A stretch of 64,000 nucleotides of DNA from CAMLJR01 sp964631955 (GTDB lineage Bacteria; Pseudomonadota; Gammaproteobacteria; Pseudomonadales; CAMLJR01), in the NCBI GenBank assembly GCA_964631955.1, contig CAZWBA010000002.1, positions 62,001 through 126,000 of the forward strand, read 5' to 3'. Of this stretch, positions 34,399 to 44,224 are shown in pieces. Below the pieces are notes generated by a model that made no database searches, was not told where the DNA came from, and saw only the letters and a list, made by a program, of their open reading frames with translations. A program made the translations under genes and the position numbers. The number at the start of each line of letters is the position of its first letter. Positions within the stretch are counted from its first letter, which is position 1.

Positions 34399-37293
34399 AT
34401 GCAACCGCAAACCCTCGCAGCGCTCGACGACGGCGTCGATCGCAAGGCACTCAAATCGATCAGGCAACGGTTTCTTCAGGTCAACGAAGCGCGTATGGCC
34501 CGAACAAAATCCGCGCTCGACGCACGTCAGCAGATTTTCCTCGAACTGCTGCCGCTGCTATTTCACGTCAACCATCCGATGCTGCCGGGTTACGTTTCGC
34601 ATCAAACGCCGGCGGGGCTTTCCGAATACACCCCGGCCAAGGCCGATCTCGAACGTGCGCAACGGCTCGCGCGCAGCTTCGTCTATCACCGCGAACCCAA
34701 TGTACGCCGGCGCATTCACGCCCTGTATTTAATGGGGTCGTGCGGCACCATCGCGCAATCGGAAAGTTCCGACTTCGATATCTGGGTCTGCCATGCCGAC
34801 GAACTCGATGCCGAAGAAATTCAATTGCTGCGCGGCAAATGCGATGGCATCGTCAAATGGGCGACGACACTCGATATCGAAGTTCATTTCTTTTTGATGG
34901 ACCCCGAGAAATTCCGGCTCGGCGAACGCGAAGGTGTGAGCAGCGAAGACTGCGGCAGCGCGCAGCATTATTTATTGCTCGACGAATTTTATCGCACCGG
35001 ATTACTGATCGCGGGGCGCGTGCCGATCTGGTGGCTGATTCCGCCCGAGCAGGAACAGCAGTACAACTATGTCGCCGAAACGCTGCGCCATAAACGCTTC
35101 GTCAAAAGCGGTGAGACGCTCGATTTCGGCAGCGTCGCGCATATTCCCGCCGGCGAATTTATCGGCGCCGGTATCTGGCAGTTATACAAGGCGATCGACT
35201 CGCCGTACAAATCGGTCATCAAATTATTATTGACCGAGGTGTACGCGAGCGAATATCCGCACGTCGAACCGCTCAGCAGCACCTTCAAGCGCGCACTTCA
35301 CAATAAACAGATCGATATCGACGAACTCGATCCCTACGTGATGATGTATCGCAAGCTCGAACGCTATCTGCTCGCGCGCGGCGAAGCGAAACGGTTAGAC
35401 CTGGTGCGCCGCTGCTTTTATTTCAAGGTTGGAAAATCGATCTCGAAAGGACCGACGCAGCGTACGAAGTCGTGGCAGCGCGAATTGCTCGAACGCATGG
35501 TGCAGCAATGGCAATGGAGCAAGGCGCAGCTAATCAATCTCGATGCGCGCCCGCAGTGGAAAGTGAATCGCGTGCTCAGCGAACAGCGCGAACTCGTGCG
35601 CGAACTCACCAGCAGCTATCGCTTCCTGCTGGAGTTTGCGCGACGCACGCAGGCCAGCGCAATTATCAACGGTCAGGACATGACCATTCTCGGCCGCAAG
35701 CTGTATGCAGCCTTCGAACGCAAAGCGGGCAAAGTCGAATGGGTGAACCCCGGCATTGCACCGCGTCTTGGCGAAAGCGAATTAACGTTCTGTCAATTGC
35801 CGAGCGGCCGCGAAAATCAATTTGCGTGGGCCGTTATTGCCGAACAACCCAATAGCCGCGAACTGGAAAATCTGAACCCGCTGCGCCGCTCGAAAGATCT
35901 CATCGCGCTGCTGACCTGGTGTCATATCAACGGCCTGCTCGATAGCGATACCAACGTCCATATCCTGCCCGGCGACCCACTTACCAATAACCACGGTGTC
36001 AGCGAATACGAATTGCTCAACATCGTGCGTGCGCTGCGCACGCATTTGCCGACGCAGCGCAGCGAAGACATCGATGGCGACGAGCTGCACAAACGCTTTT
36101 TAAATTCGAACCGCCCGGTATCGATGCAATTGTTCATCAATCTCGGCATCGATCCGATGGCGCAGATGCGCGCGCGCGGACTCGAACGCCTTTCGAGCCA
36201 AACCGACAGTCTCGTCTATAGCGGCATGCGCGAAAATCTCGTGCTCGCCGTCGATCAGGTGATGGTGAATAGCTGGGGCGACGTCAGCACGCGCAGTTAT
36301 CGCGGCCCGTTCGCGCTCTTGCAATGCGTACGCGATTACATGCAATTGCTACCACCGCAACAGCACCCGGGTTTACCCGCGCTCGATATTCACTGTTTCT
36401 GCCCAACGCGCGCTGCTGCGATTGCAATGCGCGTCGAGCAGTTTTTTCAGGATATCGCCGCGTGCTATTACAGCGGCACGCGGCCGCCGGCAACGCGTTA
36501 CATTCTGGAAATGCAGCGCGAGTTTTACATGCTGCAGTGGCAGGACACGCAACCCAATGTGCAGCGCGCACCCAATTATCCCGCATTGCTCGAATTACTC
36601 GGCCGTGTGCAACGCAATTTCAGTCCGATCGTGCTCGATCGAAATTGTTTACCGAATTCATTGCTCGGTGCGATGGCACAACTCGCACGCGCCGAATGCA
36701 TCAAGGTAATTTATCAACGCCGCGAGCAGCAGGCCGATGTATTCGTCATCGACGAAATGGGCTCGCTCTACAATTTCACCACGCCATTTCGCGACGAGCA
36801 CACGCTGCTGCAACCGCTCAATCAATTCATGCAAGCCGCCCTGTTTCGTCAGGGCAGCGAGATGCCGCAATTATTCGGCGGCACCCACGAGGTGCTGCTC
36901 GAAAGCGGCGCGCCGCGCAGTATTGAATATTACGAAGTGGTCAGCGAGATCGCGCCGACACACATCGAACGCCGCACACTCGAAACGCATGCGAATACGC
37001 AATCATTCAACGTACAGGCGATCGCGGATTACGATTTCAACAGCAATCTGATTTTCAATATTTATTGCGATCAGCAGGAATTTACCGAGCTTGAACTGGG
37101 CGATGCGCTTTACGACACAGTCGCCCGTTACATTCTTTCGCAACGCAGCGATAAAGAACGCTATCCGTGCTACATCACCGACCTTGATTTAAGTCGCTGC
37201 GTAGTCGACAACGGTGGACCGCAAACGGTGCATTATCTGCGCTACAAGCAACGACTAGAGCGTGCGCTTAATGACGCCTTGTCACGCGTTTGA
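34399..37293 (+). CDS. cyaA: Class I adenylate cyclase
   Basis: Makes cAMP from ATP in the cytoplasm; together with CpdA (14131) it sets the level of the CRP/Vfr ligand. The 964-residue protein has the nucleotidyltransferase-type catalytic block LYLMGSCGTIAQSESSDFDIW (key residues Gly113-Ser114 and Asp125/Asp127), followed by HFFLMDPEKFR and EDCGSAQHYLLLDEFYRTG. The long C-terminal regulatory region of class I enzymes is present. Its length exceeds that of the E. coli enzyme (848) and is close to the Pseudomonas one. A plain ATG start lies about 120 bases from the divergent mutM. The downstream genes are convergent or separate. Confidence 0.96.
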   Translation: MQPQTLAALDDGVDRKALKSIRQRFLQVNEARMARTKSALDARQQIFLELLPLLFHVNHPMLPGYVSHQTPAGLSEYTPAKADLERAQRLARSFVYHREPNVRRRIHALYLMGSCGTIAQSESSDFDIWVCHADELDAEEIQLLRGKCDGIVKWATTLDIEVHFFLMDPEKFRLGEREGVSSEDCGSAQHYLLLDEFYRTGLLIAGRVPIWWLIPPEQEQQYNYVAETLRHKRFVKSGETLDFGSVAHIPAGEFIGAGIWQLYKAIDSPYKSVIKLLLTEVYASEYPHVEPLSSTFKRALHNKQIDIDELDPYVMMYRKLERYLLARGEAKRLDLVRRCFYFKVGKSISKGPTQRTKSWQRELLERMVQQWQWSKAQLINLDARPQWKVNRVLSEQRELVRELTSSYRFLLEFARRTQASAIINGQDMTILGRKLYAAFERKAGKVEWVNPGIAPRLGESELTFCQLPSGRENQFAWAVIAEQPNSRELENLNPLRRSKDLIALLTWCHINGLLDSDTNVHILPGDPLTNNHGVSEYELLNIVRALRTHLPTQRSEDIDGDELHKRFLNSNRPVSMQLFINLGIDPMAQMRARGLERLSSQTDSLVYSGMRENLVLAVDQVMVNSWGDVSTRSYRGPFALLQCVRDYMQLLPPQQHPGLPALDIHCFCPTRAAAIAMRVEQFFQDIAACYYSGTRPPATRYILEMQREFYMLQWQDTQPNVQRAPNYPALLELLGRVQRNFSPIVLDRNCLPNSLLGAMAQLARAECIKVIYQRREQQADVFVIDEMGSLYNFTTPFRDEHTLLQPLNQFMQAALFRQGSEMPQLFGGTHEVLLESGAPRSIEYYEVVSEIAPTHIERRTLETHANTQSFNVQAIADYDFNSNLIFNIYCDQQEFTELELGDALYDTVARYILSQRSDKERYPCYITDLDLSRCVVDNGGPQTVHYLRYKQRLERALNDALSRV

Positions 37294-37314
37294 ATACCAT
37301 TAATGGAAAATCAA

Positions 37315-38166
37315 TTAGCGGCGATAAGAAAATCCGACAAATACGCGACTGTCTTCCGCTGCATCGGATAAGCCTAAGTTAACGCCGGCATCGAGCTGCA
37401 TATTCGCACCCAGCGCATACATCAGGCCCGTATTGAAATACGTTTCCGATTCGGCACCACTTTCGTTGCGGCGCTCGTGCACGAACTCCAGGAAGCCACT
37501 CAGGTTATCGGCAATGTCGTGCCCGAATGTCATCGACTGCACGTATCCGGTAATGTAACGATCGTTATCTTCATTGCGCACGCGGTCGATTTCCAGCATC
37601 ACGGCCGACGACCAGCCGCCCGGCAGGGTGAATCCTAACGGTACGATAATGCCGCCCTCGGTTTTACCGTCGTCACCAAAATCTTCGTCATGCGTCGCGA
37701 AACGCACGAACGGCATTATCGCCAGCGCCGTATCGCCGCCATCGTTTCCCCACAAATTGATTTTCATACGCACTTCGGTGTCATTCATTCCGCTTGCAGA
37801 ATCGCTGCCTCCATCTTTTGTCGTGACATGGGTATAGGGTTCGATCACGAGCTGTAAATCGACATTGTCAGCAAGACCCGCTTTCAGATTGACAGAACTC
37901 GTCCATACATGGGTGCGCACGCCATCGTCGCGATCGGTGCCATAGCTGACCGCTTCCCATTCGATTTGATAATGCCCTGCATCCACCGTGTACGGGCTCT
38001 CCGTGGTATCGGGACGGTCGGTCGATAAATCACGTAACTGGTGATCGGGCACGGGGTCGAACAGGCTATAAGCAACTGCTCTGCTTGTTGCGAAACTCAG
38101 GGATAGCGAAAGCGTGAACGCCGAGAAAATTGCCATCGATTTACGCGAAAACAGCAGCTGACACAT
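37315..38166 (-). CDS. Outer-membrane beta-barrel protein (transporter/phenol-pathway MetA-like)
   Basis: A 283-residue exported protein. Its signal peptide occupies about 1-33, and the rest is a run of alternating amphipathic strands with many Asp, Gly and aromatic residues ending in SRVFVGFSYRR, a terminal strand that closes a barrel. The beginning (LSTDRPDTTESPYTVDAGH) and the strand IEWEAVSYG resemble the family annotated as putative MetA-pathway or transporter proteins; substrate unknown. The ATG at 38166 has GAGG six bases upstream; ATG at 38172 is an alternative. It converges with cyaA and is divergent from the chemoreceptor gene. Confidence 0.75.
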   Translation of the reverse strand: MCQLLFSRKSMAIFSAFTLSLSLSFATSRAVAYSLFDPVPDHQLRDLSTDRPDTTESPYTVDAGHYQIEWEAVSYGTDRDDGVRTHVWTSSVNLKAGLADNVDLQLVIEPYTHVTTKDGGSDSASGMNDTEVRMKINLWGNDGGDTALAIMPFVRFATHDEDFGDDGKTEGGIIVPLGFTLPGGWSSAVMLEIDRVRNEDNDRYITGYVQSMTFGHDIADNLSGFLEFVHERRNESGAESETYFNTGLMYALGANMQLDAGVNLGLSDAAEDSRVFVGFSYRR

Positions 38167-38281
38167 GAACACATCCTCATCGACCCTGAAATGGATTCAG
38201 TGTAGGCGGACGATGAATTTTCAGCCAAATGCGACTAGGCTGATATGACCGTTCGCCTACCCCTCCGGAAGAGAGCCCGCG

Positions 38282-39913
38282 ATGTCTGCCCTTATCGATA
38301 ATAGTTTTCGTGCCCGCATGCGACAGTTACTTTTTGTCAGTGCTGCCGGCGTGACACTGATGGGTATCGTCGCACTCCTTTGCGAAACGTATTTAAAACG
38401 CACGGCGGATTTTGCGCAGACCACCAGTGCGGCCCTGCGCAATCACATCGAAGCGGACATGATGCACGATGCCTTGCGCGCGGATGTTCTCTCCGCACTT
38501 CTTATTGCCGGCGATGCCATCAATTCCCGCCGAAGCGATATCGAAGCGTCGCTGCGCGAACACGGCACGTGGTTTCGCCGCGCGCTCGATGCCAACAAAA
38601 AATTGCAGCTGCCGGACGCCACAAAAGAAACCATTCGCGACGTCGAACCGGCGCTGGATGCCTATATCAAAAATGCGGAGGAACTCGTCTCGCTTGCGTT
38701 CTCCGATTTAGACAAAGCCAAAGCCGCATTGCCGCAATTTCAGGAACGTTTCGAAGCGCTGGAAAAGAAAAATGCCGTCGTCAGCGACAACATTCAGACC
38801 TTGCAGGAGGAGAGCGCACAGGCTTTGACGCGCTCGACGCATCTGTCGCGGCTGCTGACTCTGATCATTGTCGCCGCCAGTCTCGGCGTCACCATTTATT
38901 TTTCCCGCAACATCATCAAAACGTTATCGGCTCAGCTGGGCGGCGAGCCCGAATACGCCATTGAGGCGGTAAGGAAAGTCGCCGCCGGCGATCTCATGAC
39001 AACGGTGCATACGCGCGCAGGCGACAGCAGCAGTCTTTTATATGCCATTGGGCAAATGCAACAGGCACTCGCGCAGGTCATCGATCACACGCAGAAAAAA
39101 CTGGTGAGCAATGTCGCGCAATTATTGTCGACCACCGACGCGGCGCGTAATCGCATCAGCCAGCAGGCCGCCGAAACCGATCAGGTCATGGCCGCCACGC
39201 GCGACATGGCGACGAGCATCGAAGAAGTTGCGCACAGCGCCGAGCAGGCCGCCAGCGCATCGCAGGGCGCAAAGCGCGAAGCAGAAAGCGGCCGCGCTGT
39301 CATCAATTCGGCCATCGATGCCAATCGCGAATTATCCGCGCACATGGAAAATGCGGCCGAAGTCATTCGTCGATTAAATGAAGGCACCGAACAGATCGGC
39401 ACGTTTCTCAATGTGATTCGCACGATTGCAGAACAAACCAATCTGCTCGCATTGAATGCTGCGATCGAGGCCGCGCGTGCAGGCGAGCAGGGTCGCGGCT
39501 TTGCGGTGGTGGCGGATGAAGTGCGCACGCTCGCGCAGCGCACGCAGCAATCGACCAAGGAAATTCAGGACATCATCAATTCGTTAGAACACAGCACGCG
39601 CGAGGCGGTGAATGTGATTCAGGTCGGACGCGGACTATCGGAACAAACGCTCGAACAGGTCGGCAATGCCGGCGGCTCGCTCGAAGCGATTACGAGCGCG
39701 GTCGATATCATCGACTCGATGAATGCACAAATCGCTGCAGCAGTGGAAGAACAGAGCCATGTCGCGCGTGAAATTTCGAGCAAGCTCGATAGCGTTGCCC
39801 AGCTGGCGAGCAGCGCCAATTCCGCAGCGGAACAAAGTATCGGCGCGAGCCATCAGGTGGATGTCGTCGTCGGCGAATTAAAACAATTATTGGCGGGACG
39901 TTTTAGTCGTTAA
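38282..39913 (+). CDS. Methyl-accepting chemotaxis protein
   Basis: A 543-residue chemoreceptor. A first membrane span (about 15-36) and a second (about 190-208) enclose a periplasmic helical ligand-binding domain of about 150 residues. A HAMP-like linker follows (GGEPEYAIEAVRKVAAGDL), then the cytoplasmic signalling domain whose hairpin tip reads EQTNLLALNAAIEAARAGEQ and continues GRGFAVVADEVRTLA. The linker begins LGGEPEYA as in chemoreceptors with a CZB-free, Pseudomonas-type domain. The ligand is unknown, and no cheA/cheW genes are nearby. The start ATG is 9 bases after a GGAAGAG sequence. Confidence 0.92.
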   Translation: MSALIDNSFRARMRQLLFVSAAGVTLMGIVALLCETYLKRTADFAQTTSAALRNHIEADMMHDALRADVLSALLIAGDAINSRRSDIEASLREHGTWFRRALDANKKLQLPDATKETIRDVEPALDAYIKNAEELVSLAFSDLDKAKAALPQFQERFEALEKKNAVVSDNIQTLQEESAQALTRSTHLSRLLTLIIVAASLGVTIYFSRNIIKTLSAQLGGEPEYAIEAVRKVAAGDLMTTVHTRAGDSSSLLYAIGQMQQALAQVIDHTQKKLVSNVAQLLSTTDAARNRISQQAAETDQVMAATRDMATSIEEVAHSAEQAASASQGAKREAESGRAVINSAIDANRELSAHMENAAEVIRRLNEGTEQIGTFLNVIRTIAEQTNLLALNAAIEAARAGEQGRGFAVVADEVRTLAQRTQQSTKEIQDIINSLEHSTREAVNVIQVGRGLSEQTLEQVGNAGGSLEAITSAVDIIDSMNAQIAAAVEEQSHVAREISSKLDSVAQLASSANSAAEQSIGASHQVDVVVGELKQLLAGRFSR

Positions 39914-39937
39914 AAATTTCAGCCTCAGTCATTCCCG

Positions 39938-40957
39938 TCAGTAGCGCGATTTCAACCCAAACTGCAAACTGACATCGGGCGCGGTATCCGGCGCAATATC
40001 TTCGCTCAGCGCAATATCGAGCGCCCATCGCGGCGAAAGACGCACCGTGCCGCCGAGCAATATCTGCGCGGAGGTTTCACCGAGCGAGGTGAGTGCACTG
40101 TCATAAATGGCGCTGTGCGTGCTGACCTGTGCACGCAGACGCCAGTCCTGTGTCGCGGCCCAGGCAATTTCTGCCGAACCAAACCACGCCGAATTTTTCT
40201 GCCGGTCATCGAGCACATCGCTCTCCGGCAACGTCTGCGCACCGATATTTCCATTCAGCGTCAGCGGTAAATCGAACAAACCCGAGTGCGTGGCCGCGAG
40301 CACGACACCAATGCTGGTACCGCCGCCGCCCGTCAGCCTGTCGTCGTCGCCGGTCGGCAGATTGACACTGGCAACCAGCGAAACGCTGCTTCTGTCGGTC
40401 TGCACGAGCTGATTGGCGATCTGCAGCTGCAGATCGCCGAAACCCGATTGCGCGCGATCGAATTCGAAATCGATTCGACCATTGGTCATATGCCTGAATA
40501 GCAAGCGATCCGATGGATAATCCGAGCGATCGTGATCGGGCAGCCCCCACACGCTGTGCCAGCGATCGATAAAGCTATCGAGCACGCCGCCACGGTATGT
40601 CATCCACGGCAGCATGATGCCGATTTCCCACCGCGAACCGAGACCGTAACGCGCACCGAATTCATAGCGCTGCGATTCTCCATCAAAAATGAGTATTTCC
40701 GCGCCCGCGTTATCGCGCACATAGTTATTGGAAAGATCAACGCCGAATCGCCATTGCACGCCGCCCTCCGCCAGTAACTGACCGCTGCGCATACCCGGTA
40801 AATTGAAGCGCTGAACCAGCGGCGAGCGTTCACTGAGCGAAAGCGGTTCGTCGAGCAGGTCATCGGCGTGAACGCATGCACAGGCTGCCGCGAACACCAT
40901 GCCCGCACGCAGCATCAATGAAACCATCGTGGAAAATCGAAATTTGTCAGCTGGCAT
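39938..40957 (-). CDS. DUF3187 outer-membrane beta-barrel protein
   Basis: The 339-residue product carries a signal peptide (about 1-32). Family-type blocks of DUF3187 are SPLVQRFNLPGMRSG, LSNNYVRD, YEFGARYGLGSRWEIGIMLP and DSFIDRWHSVWGLPDHDR. The C-terminal strand ends SLQFGLKSRY, an outer-membrane barrel signature. The function is unknown; a role in lipid or hydrophobic-substrate passage has been suggested only by its barrel shape. The ATG at 40957 has AAGG upstream, and the frame extends to 41056 without a better start. It is divergent from lptM. Confidence 0.82.
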   Translation of the reverse strand: MPADKFRFSTMVSLMLRAGMVFAAACACVHADDLLDEPLSLSERSPLVQRFNLPGMRSGQLLAEGGVQWRFGVDLSNNYVRDNAGAEILIFDGESQRYEFGARYGLGSRWEIGIMLPWMTYRGGVLDSFIDRWHSVWGLPDHDRSDYPSDRLLFRHMTNGRIDFEFDRAQSGFGDLQLQIANQLVQTDRSSVSLVASVNLPTGDDDRLTGGGGTSIGVVLAATHSGLFDLPLTLNGNIGAQTLPESDVLDDRQKNSAWFGSAEIAWAATQDWRLRAQVSTHSAIYDSALTSLGETSAQILLGGTVRLSPRWALDIALSEDIAPDTAPDVSLQFGLKSRY

Positions 40958-41082
40958 CGTCGACCTTATATTTTTATGTGTGTTTGCCCGGATTTTTATG
41001 AGTATAACAACCGCATACTCGCCGCTATAATAGCCGCCACTTTCCACCCGACCCAAACAATCCTGTCGATTCGGAGAAAATC

Positions 41083-41220
41083 ATGCGAGCAGCGCTCAAT
41101 GCAGTGGCGCTATTGACCGCCATCACCCTGGGAGCGGCACTGAGCGGCTGCGGCCAGAAAGGACCGCTGTTCATGCCGGACGACCGCCCCGCGCCGAATT
41201 CGATCTCATCACAACCGTAA
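41083..41220 (+). CDS. lptM: LptM (YifL-type) small lipoprotein
   Basis: A 45-residue lipoprotein. The signal peptide ends in the lipobox LSGC at about residue 23, and the mature part begins CGQKGPLF, which is the LptM hallmark. LptM binds the LptD/LptE translocon and helps its disulphide maturation in E. coli. It has GGAGAAAATC before the ATG and precedes lysA by 17 bases, the conserved lptM-lysA-dapF order. It is too short for ordinary open-reading-frame searches and is easily missed. Confidence 0.9.
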   Translation: MRAALNAVALLTAITLGAALSGCGQKGPLFMPDDRPAPNSISSQP

Positions 41221-41237
41221 TCCTTCCGACAAATTCC

Positions 41238-42506
41238 ATGACGAGCACAACCTCCGTGAAATCCTGCTTTGAATTTCGCAACGGCGAATTGTTTGCCGAA
41301 AATGTTTCGGTACGCAGTATCGCGCAGAATTTCGGTACGCCGACGTATGTGTATTCGCGTGCGCATATCGAACAACGCTTTCGCGCCTACGCCGATGCGC
41401 TTGCCGGTCGTTCGCATTTAATTTGTTATGCGGTGAAGGCGAATTCATCGCTCGCGGTATTGAATGTGCTCGCACGCCTGGGCGCGGGCTTCGATATCGT
41501 TTCGCTCGGCGAACTCGAACGCGTGCTCGCGGCGGGCGGCACTCCCGACAGAATCGTTTTCTCCGGTGTCGGCAAAACCGCTGCGGAAATGCGTCGCGCA
41601 CTCGATGTCGGCATTCATTGTTTCAATGTCGAAAGTGCTGCGGAACTCGAACGCTTGCATGAAGTCGCGAGCGCGATGAATCGCGTCGCGCCGATTTCAT
41701 TGCGCGTGAATCCCGATGTCGATGCGAACACACATCCGTATATTTCAACGGGATTGAAAGACAATAAATTCGGTATTCCGATCGAGGAGGCGCGCGCGGT
41801 CTATCGGCGCGCGCAACAATTGAAATCGCTCAATATCGTCGGCGTCGATTGCCATATCGGTTCGCAACTGACCGATACCGCACCCTTTCTCGATGCATTG
41901 ACGCGCGTGCTTGCATTGATCGATGAATTGGCGACCGATGGCATCATCGTCGAACATCTCGATCTCGGCGGCGGCCTCGGCGTGCGTTATCGCGACGAGC
42001 AACCGCCCGAGCCGAATCATTACATGCAGCAGGTTTTGCAGGCGCTCGGCTCGCGCCCATTGAAGTTGGTGTTTGAGCCGGGGCGTTCGATCGTTGCGAA
42101 TGCGGGCCTGCTCATCACACAGGTCGAATATCTCAAATGCAACGAGTGCAAAAACTTCTGCGTGATCGATGCGGCAATGAACGATCTGATTCGCCCCGCA
42201 CTTTATGAAGCGTGGATGGATATTCAACCCGTGCAGATGAATGCCAATGCAACGGCACGTGTTTACGATGTGGTCGGCCCTGTTTGCGAAACCGGCGACT
42301 TCCTCGGCAAGGAACGCGAACTCGCGGTCGAGCCCGGCGATGTGCTCGCGGTTTTTTCGGCCGGTGCGTATGGCTTTAGCATGAGTTCCAATTACAATAG
42401 CCGTGGCCGCGCTGCCGAAATCATGGTCGATAATGACCGCTCCTATCAGGTACGCGCGCGCGAAACGATCGCCGACTTAATGCGTGGCGAGTCCGTTCTG
42501 CCGTAA
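41238..42506 (+). CDS. lysA: Diaminopimelate decarboxylase
   Basis: Last step of lysine synthesis, meso-diaminopimelate to lysine, PLP-dependent. The 422-residue protein shows YVYSRAHIE at the start of the TIM barrel, the PLP lysine in ICYAVKANSSL (Lys67), the phosphate-binding HIGSQLTD, GGGLGVRY, FEPGRSIVANAG, and the C-terminal CETGDFLG with the active-site Cys, and GAYGFSMSSNYNSR. It follows lptM and precedes dapF, so two consecutive steps around meso-DAP are neighbours. Confidence 0.97.
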   Translation: MTSTTSVKSCFEFRNGELFAENVSVRSIAQNFGTPTYVYSRAHIEQRFRAYADALAGRSHLICYAVKANSSLAVLNVLARLGAGFDIVSLGELERVLAAGGTPDRIVFSGVGKTAAEMRRALDVGIHCFNVESAAELERLHEVASAMNRVAPISLRVNPDVDANTHPYISTGLKDNKFGIPIEEARAVYRRAQQLKSLNIVGVDCHIGSQLTDTAPFLDALTRVLALIDELATDGIIVEHLDLGGGLGVRYRDEQPPEPNHYMQQVLQALGSRPLKLVFEPGRSIVANAGLLITQVEYLKCNECKNFCVIDAAMNDLIRPALYEAWMDIQPVQMNANATARVYDVVGPVCETGDFLGKERELAVEPGDVLAVFSAGAYGFSMSSNYNSRGRAAEIMVDNDRSYQVRARETIADLMRGESVLP

Positions 42507-42623
42507 TTCTCCACTCGACGAGCTTGCGTTCGTAGCCTGGTCGTAGAGAGAAAGAAGATTCGCGCAGATCCGACCCCTCGCTCAACCGTGCTCGCGGCGA
42601 GGCACACGACCGGAATCCGAGCG

Positions 42624-43454
42624 ATGCTCTTACGCTTTACCAAAATGCACGGGTGCGGCAACGATTTTGTCGTGCTCGACCTGATCAGCCAGCGCTTCGT
42701 GCTCAAGGATCGGCATGTGCGCAAGCTGGCCGACCGTCATTTCGGCATCGGTTGCGATCAGCTGCTCGTGGTCGAACCGCCCGGCCGCCCCGACGTCGAT
42801 TTTCGTTATCGCATTTTTAACGCCGACGGCAGCGAGGTCGAGCAATGCGGCAACGGTGCGCGCTGTTTCGCGCGTTATGTGCGCGACAATCGTCTGACCG
42901 GCAAGGATACGCTGCGCGTCGAAACCAAAGCCGGCATCATCGAATTGCATATCACACGCAATAAACAGGTGCGCGTGAATATGGGCACGCCGATTCTCGC
43001 ACCGGGAGAAATTCCATTCGTTGCATCCGGGCGCGCGACTCAATATGCGCTGGAAGTCGATGGGCAGAATTATGAAATCGGCGCGGTGTCGATGGGCAAT
43101 CCGCATGCGGTGTTGCTCGTCGATAATGTGCAGACGGCGCCGGTGGTAACACTCGGTGCGAAAATCGAAGTGCACAACTATTTTCCGCAACGCGTGAATG
43201 TGGGATTCATGCAGGTGTTATCGCCGCACGAAATCAATTTGCGCGTGTTCGAGCGCGGTGTCGGCGAAACCCTCGCGTGCGGCACCGGCGCCTGTGCCGC
43301 AGTGGTTAGCGGCCAGCTGCGCGGTTTACTGGCGCAGGAAGTTCAGGTCAATTTGCCCGGCGGCTCACTGCAAATCGAATGGCGTGGCGAAGGTCAGCCC
43401 GTTATGATGACGGGGCCAGCGACAACCGTTTTCGACGGACAAATTCAACTTTAA
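42624..43454 (+). CDS. dapF: Diaminopimelate epimerase
   Basis: Interconverts LL- and meso-diaminopimelate, feeding both lysine and peptidoglycan. The 276-residue length is standard. The two catalytic cysteines are present: Cys75 in EQCGNGARC and Cys219 in LACGTGAC. The N-terminus FTKMHGCGNDFVVLD is the family signature, which fixes the ATG at 42624 instead of the upstream frame at 42588. The 117-bp gap after lysA might hold its own promoter, though none is clear. Confidence 0.97.
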   Translation: MLLRFTKMHGCGNDFVVLDLISQRFVLKDRHVRKLADRHFGIGCDQLLVVEPPGRPDVDFRYRIFNADGSEVEQCGNGARCFARYVRDNRLTGKDTLRVETKAGIIELHITRNKQVRVNMGTPILAPGEIPFVASGRATQYALEVDGQNYEIGAVSMGNPHAVLLVDNVQTAPVVTLGAKIEVHNYFPQRVNVGFMQVLSPHEINLRVFERGVGETLACGTGACAAVVSGQLRGLLAQEVQVNLPGGSLQIEWRGEGQPVMMTGPATTVFDGQIQL

Positions 43455-43487
43455 TCAAACTGGCAAATCAGATAATGAGAGTCCGAC

Positions 43488-44183
43488 GTGGAAACTTTCG
43501 ATAAAAGTCCTGTCGATTTAAACCCCGAACATGTTGCCGCCTATTTGCGCTTGCATCCCGATTTCTTTTTGAAGCGGCCAGATTTATTGACCGATATCGA
43601 AGTTGCGCACCCGGCGGGCGGGGCCGTTTCATTGCTGGAGCGCCAGGTATCCATTCTGCGCGAACGCAATATGGATATGCGCCACCGCCTGAATAATCTG
43701 CTGGAAAATGCGCGCAACAACGATCGCTTATTCGAGCAGACCAAACAGCTGGTGCTGCGCTTGATCGAAGCGCAGACACTCGATCAGATCGTCGATACTT
43801 TCGTGGAAAGCCTGCAGAACGATTTTCAAATCGATTTTGCCAGCATGGTGCTGATCGGCAATCCTGCACAACATCGCGGTACGCGTGCACGCGTCGTCAC
43901 GCTCAATGATGCGCATGCGCACATCGATGGCCTGCTCAAAAGCAGCAAAGCCATGTGTGGGGTCTTGCGCGCGGAAGAAGTGCAGTTTTTATTTCCCGAT
44001 CGCACACGCCAGATCGGTTCCGCTGCGGTGGTACCGTTGAGTCATGGCAATCCGCTCGGCGTACTCGCCATCGCAAGCACTGATGCGAATTATTTCAAAT
44101 CGAGCATGGGCACACTGTTTCTCGGTTACATCGCCGAAGTGCTCAATCGCCTGCTGCCGAAATTTCTGAAACAGACGTTTTAA
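43488..44183 (+). CDS. DUF484 protein (GAF-like)
   Basis: The 231-residue protein starts EHVAAYLRLHPDFFLKRPDLLTDI (conserved YLRxHPDFF), then carries a coiled stretch rich in Arg/Asn (VSILRERNMDMRHRLNNLLENAR) and a GAF-like domain ending with LGVLAIASTDANYF. DUF484 proteins are of unknown role and almost always lie between dapF and xerC. GAGAG precedes the GTG start. Here the next gene is the HAD phosphatase, so xerC is missing from its usual place. Confidence 0.9.
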   Translation: METFDKSPVDLNPEHVAAYLRLHPDFFLKRPDLLTDIEVAHPAGGAVSLLERQVSILRERNMDMRHRLNNLLENARNNDRLFEQTKQLVLRLIEAQTLDQIVDTFVESLQNDFQIDFASMVLIGNPAQHRGTRARVVTLNDAHAHIDGLLKSSKAMCGVLRAEEVQFLFPDRTRQIGSAAVVPLSHGNPLGVLAIASTDANYFKSSMGTLFLGYIAEVLNRLLPKFLKQTF

Positions 44184-44224
44184 TCCAGATTTTTCAAATC
44201 TGAAAACAGCGCAGACACGAACAC

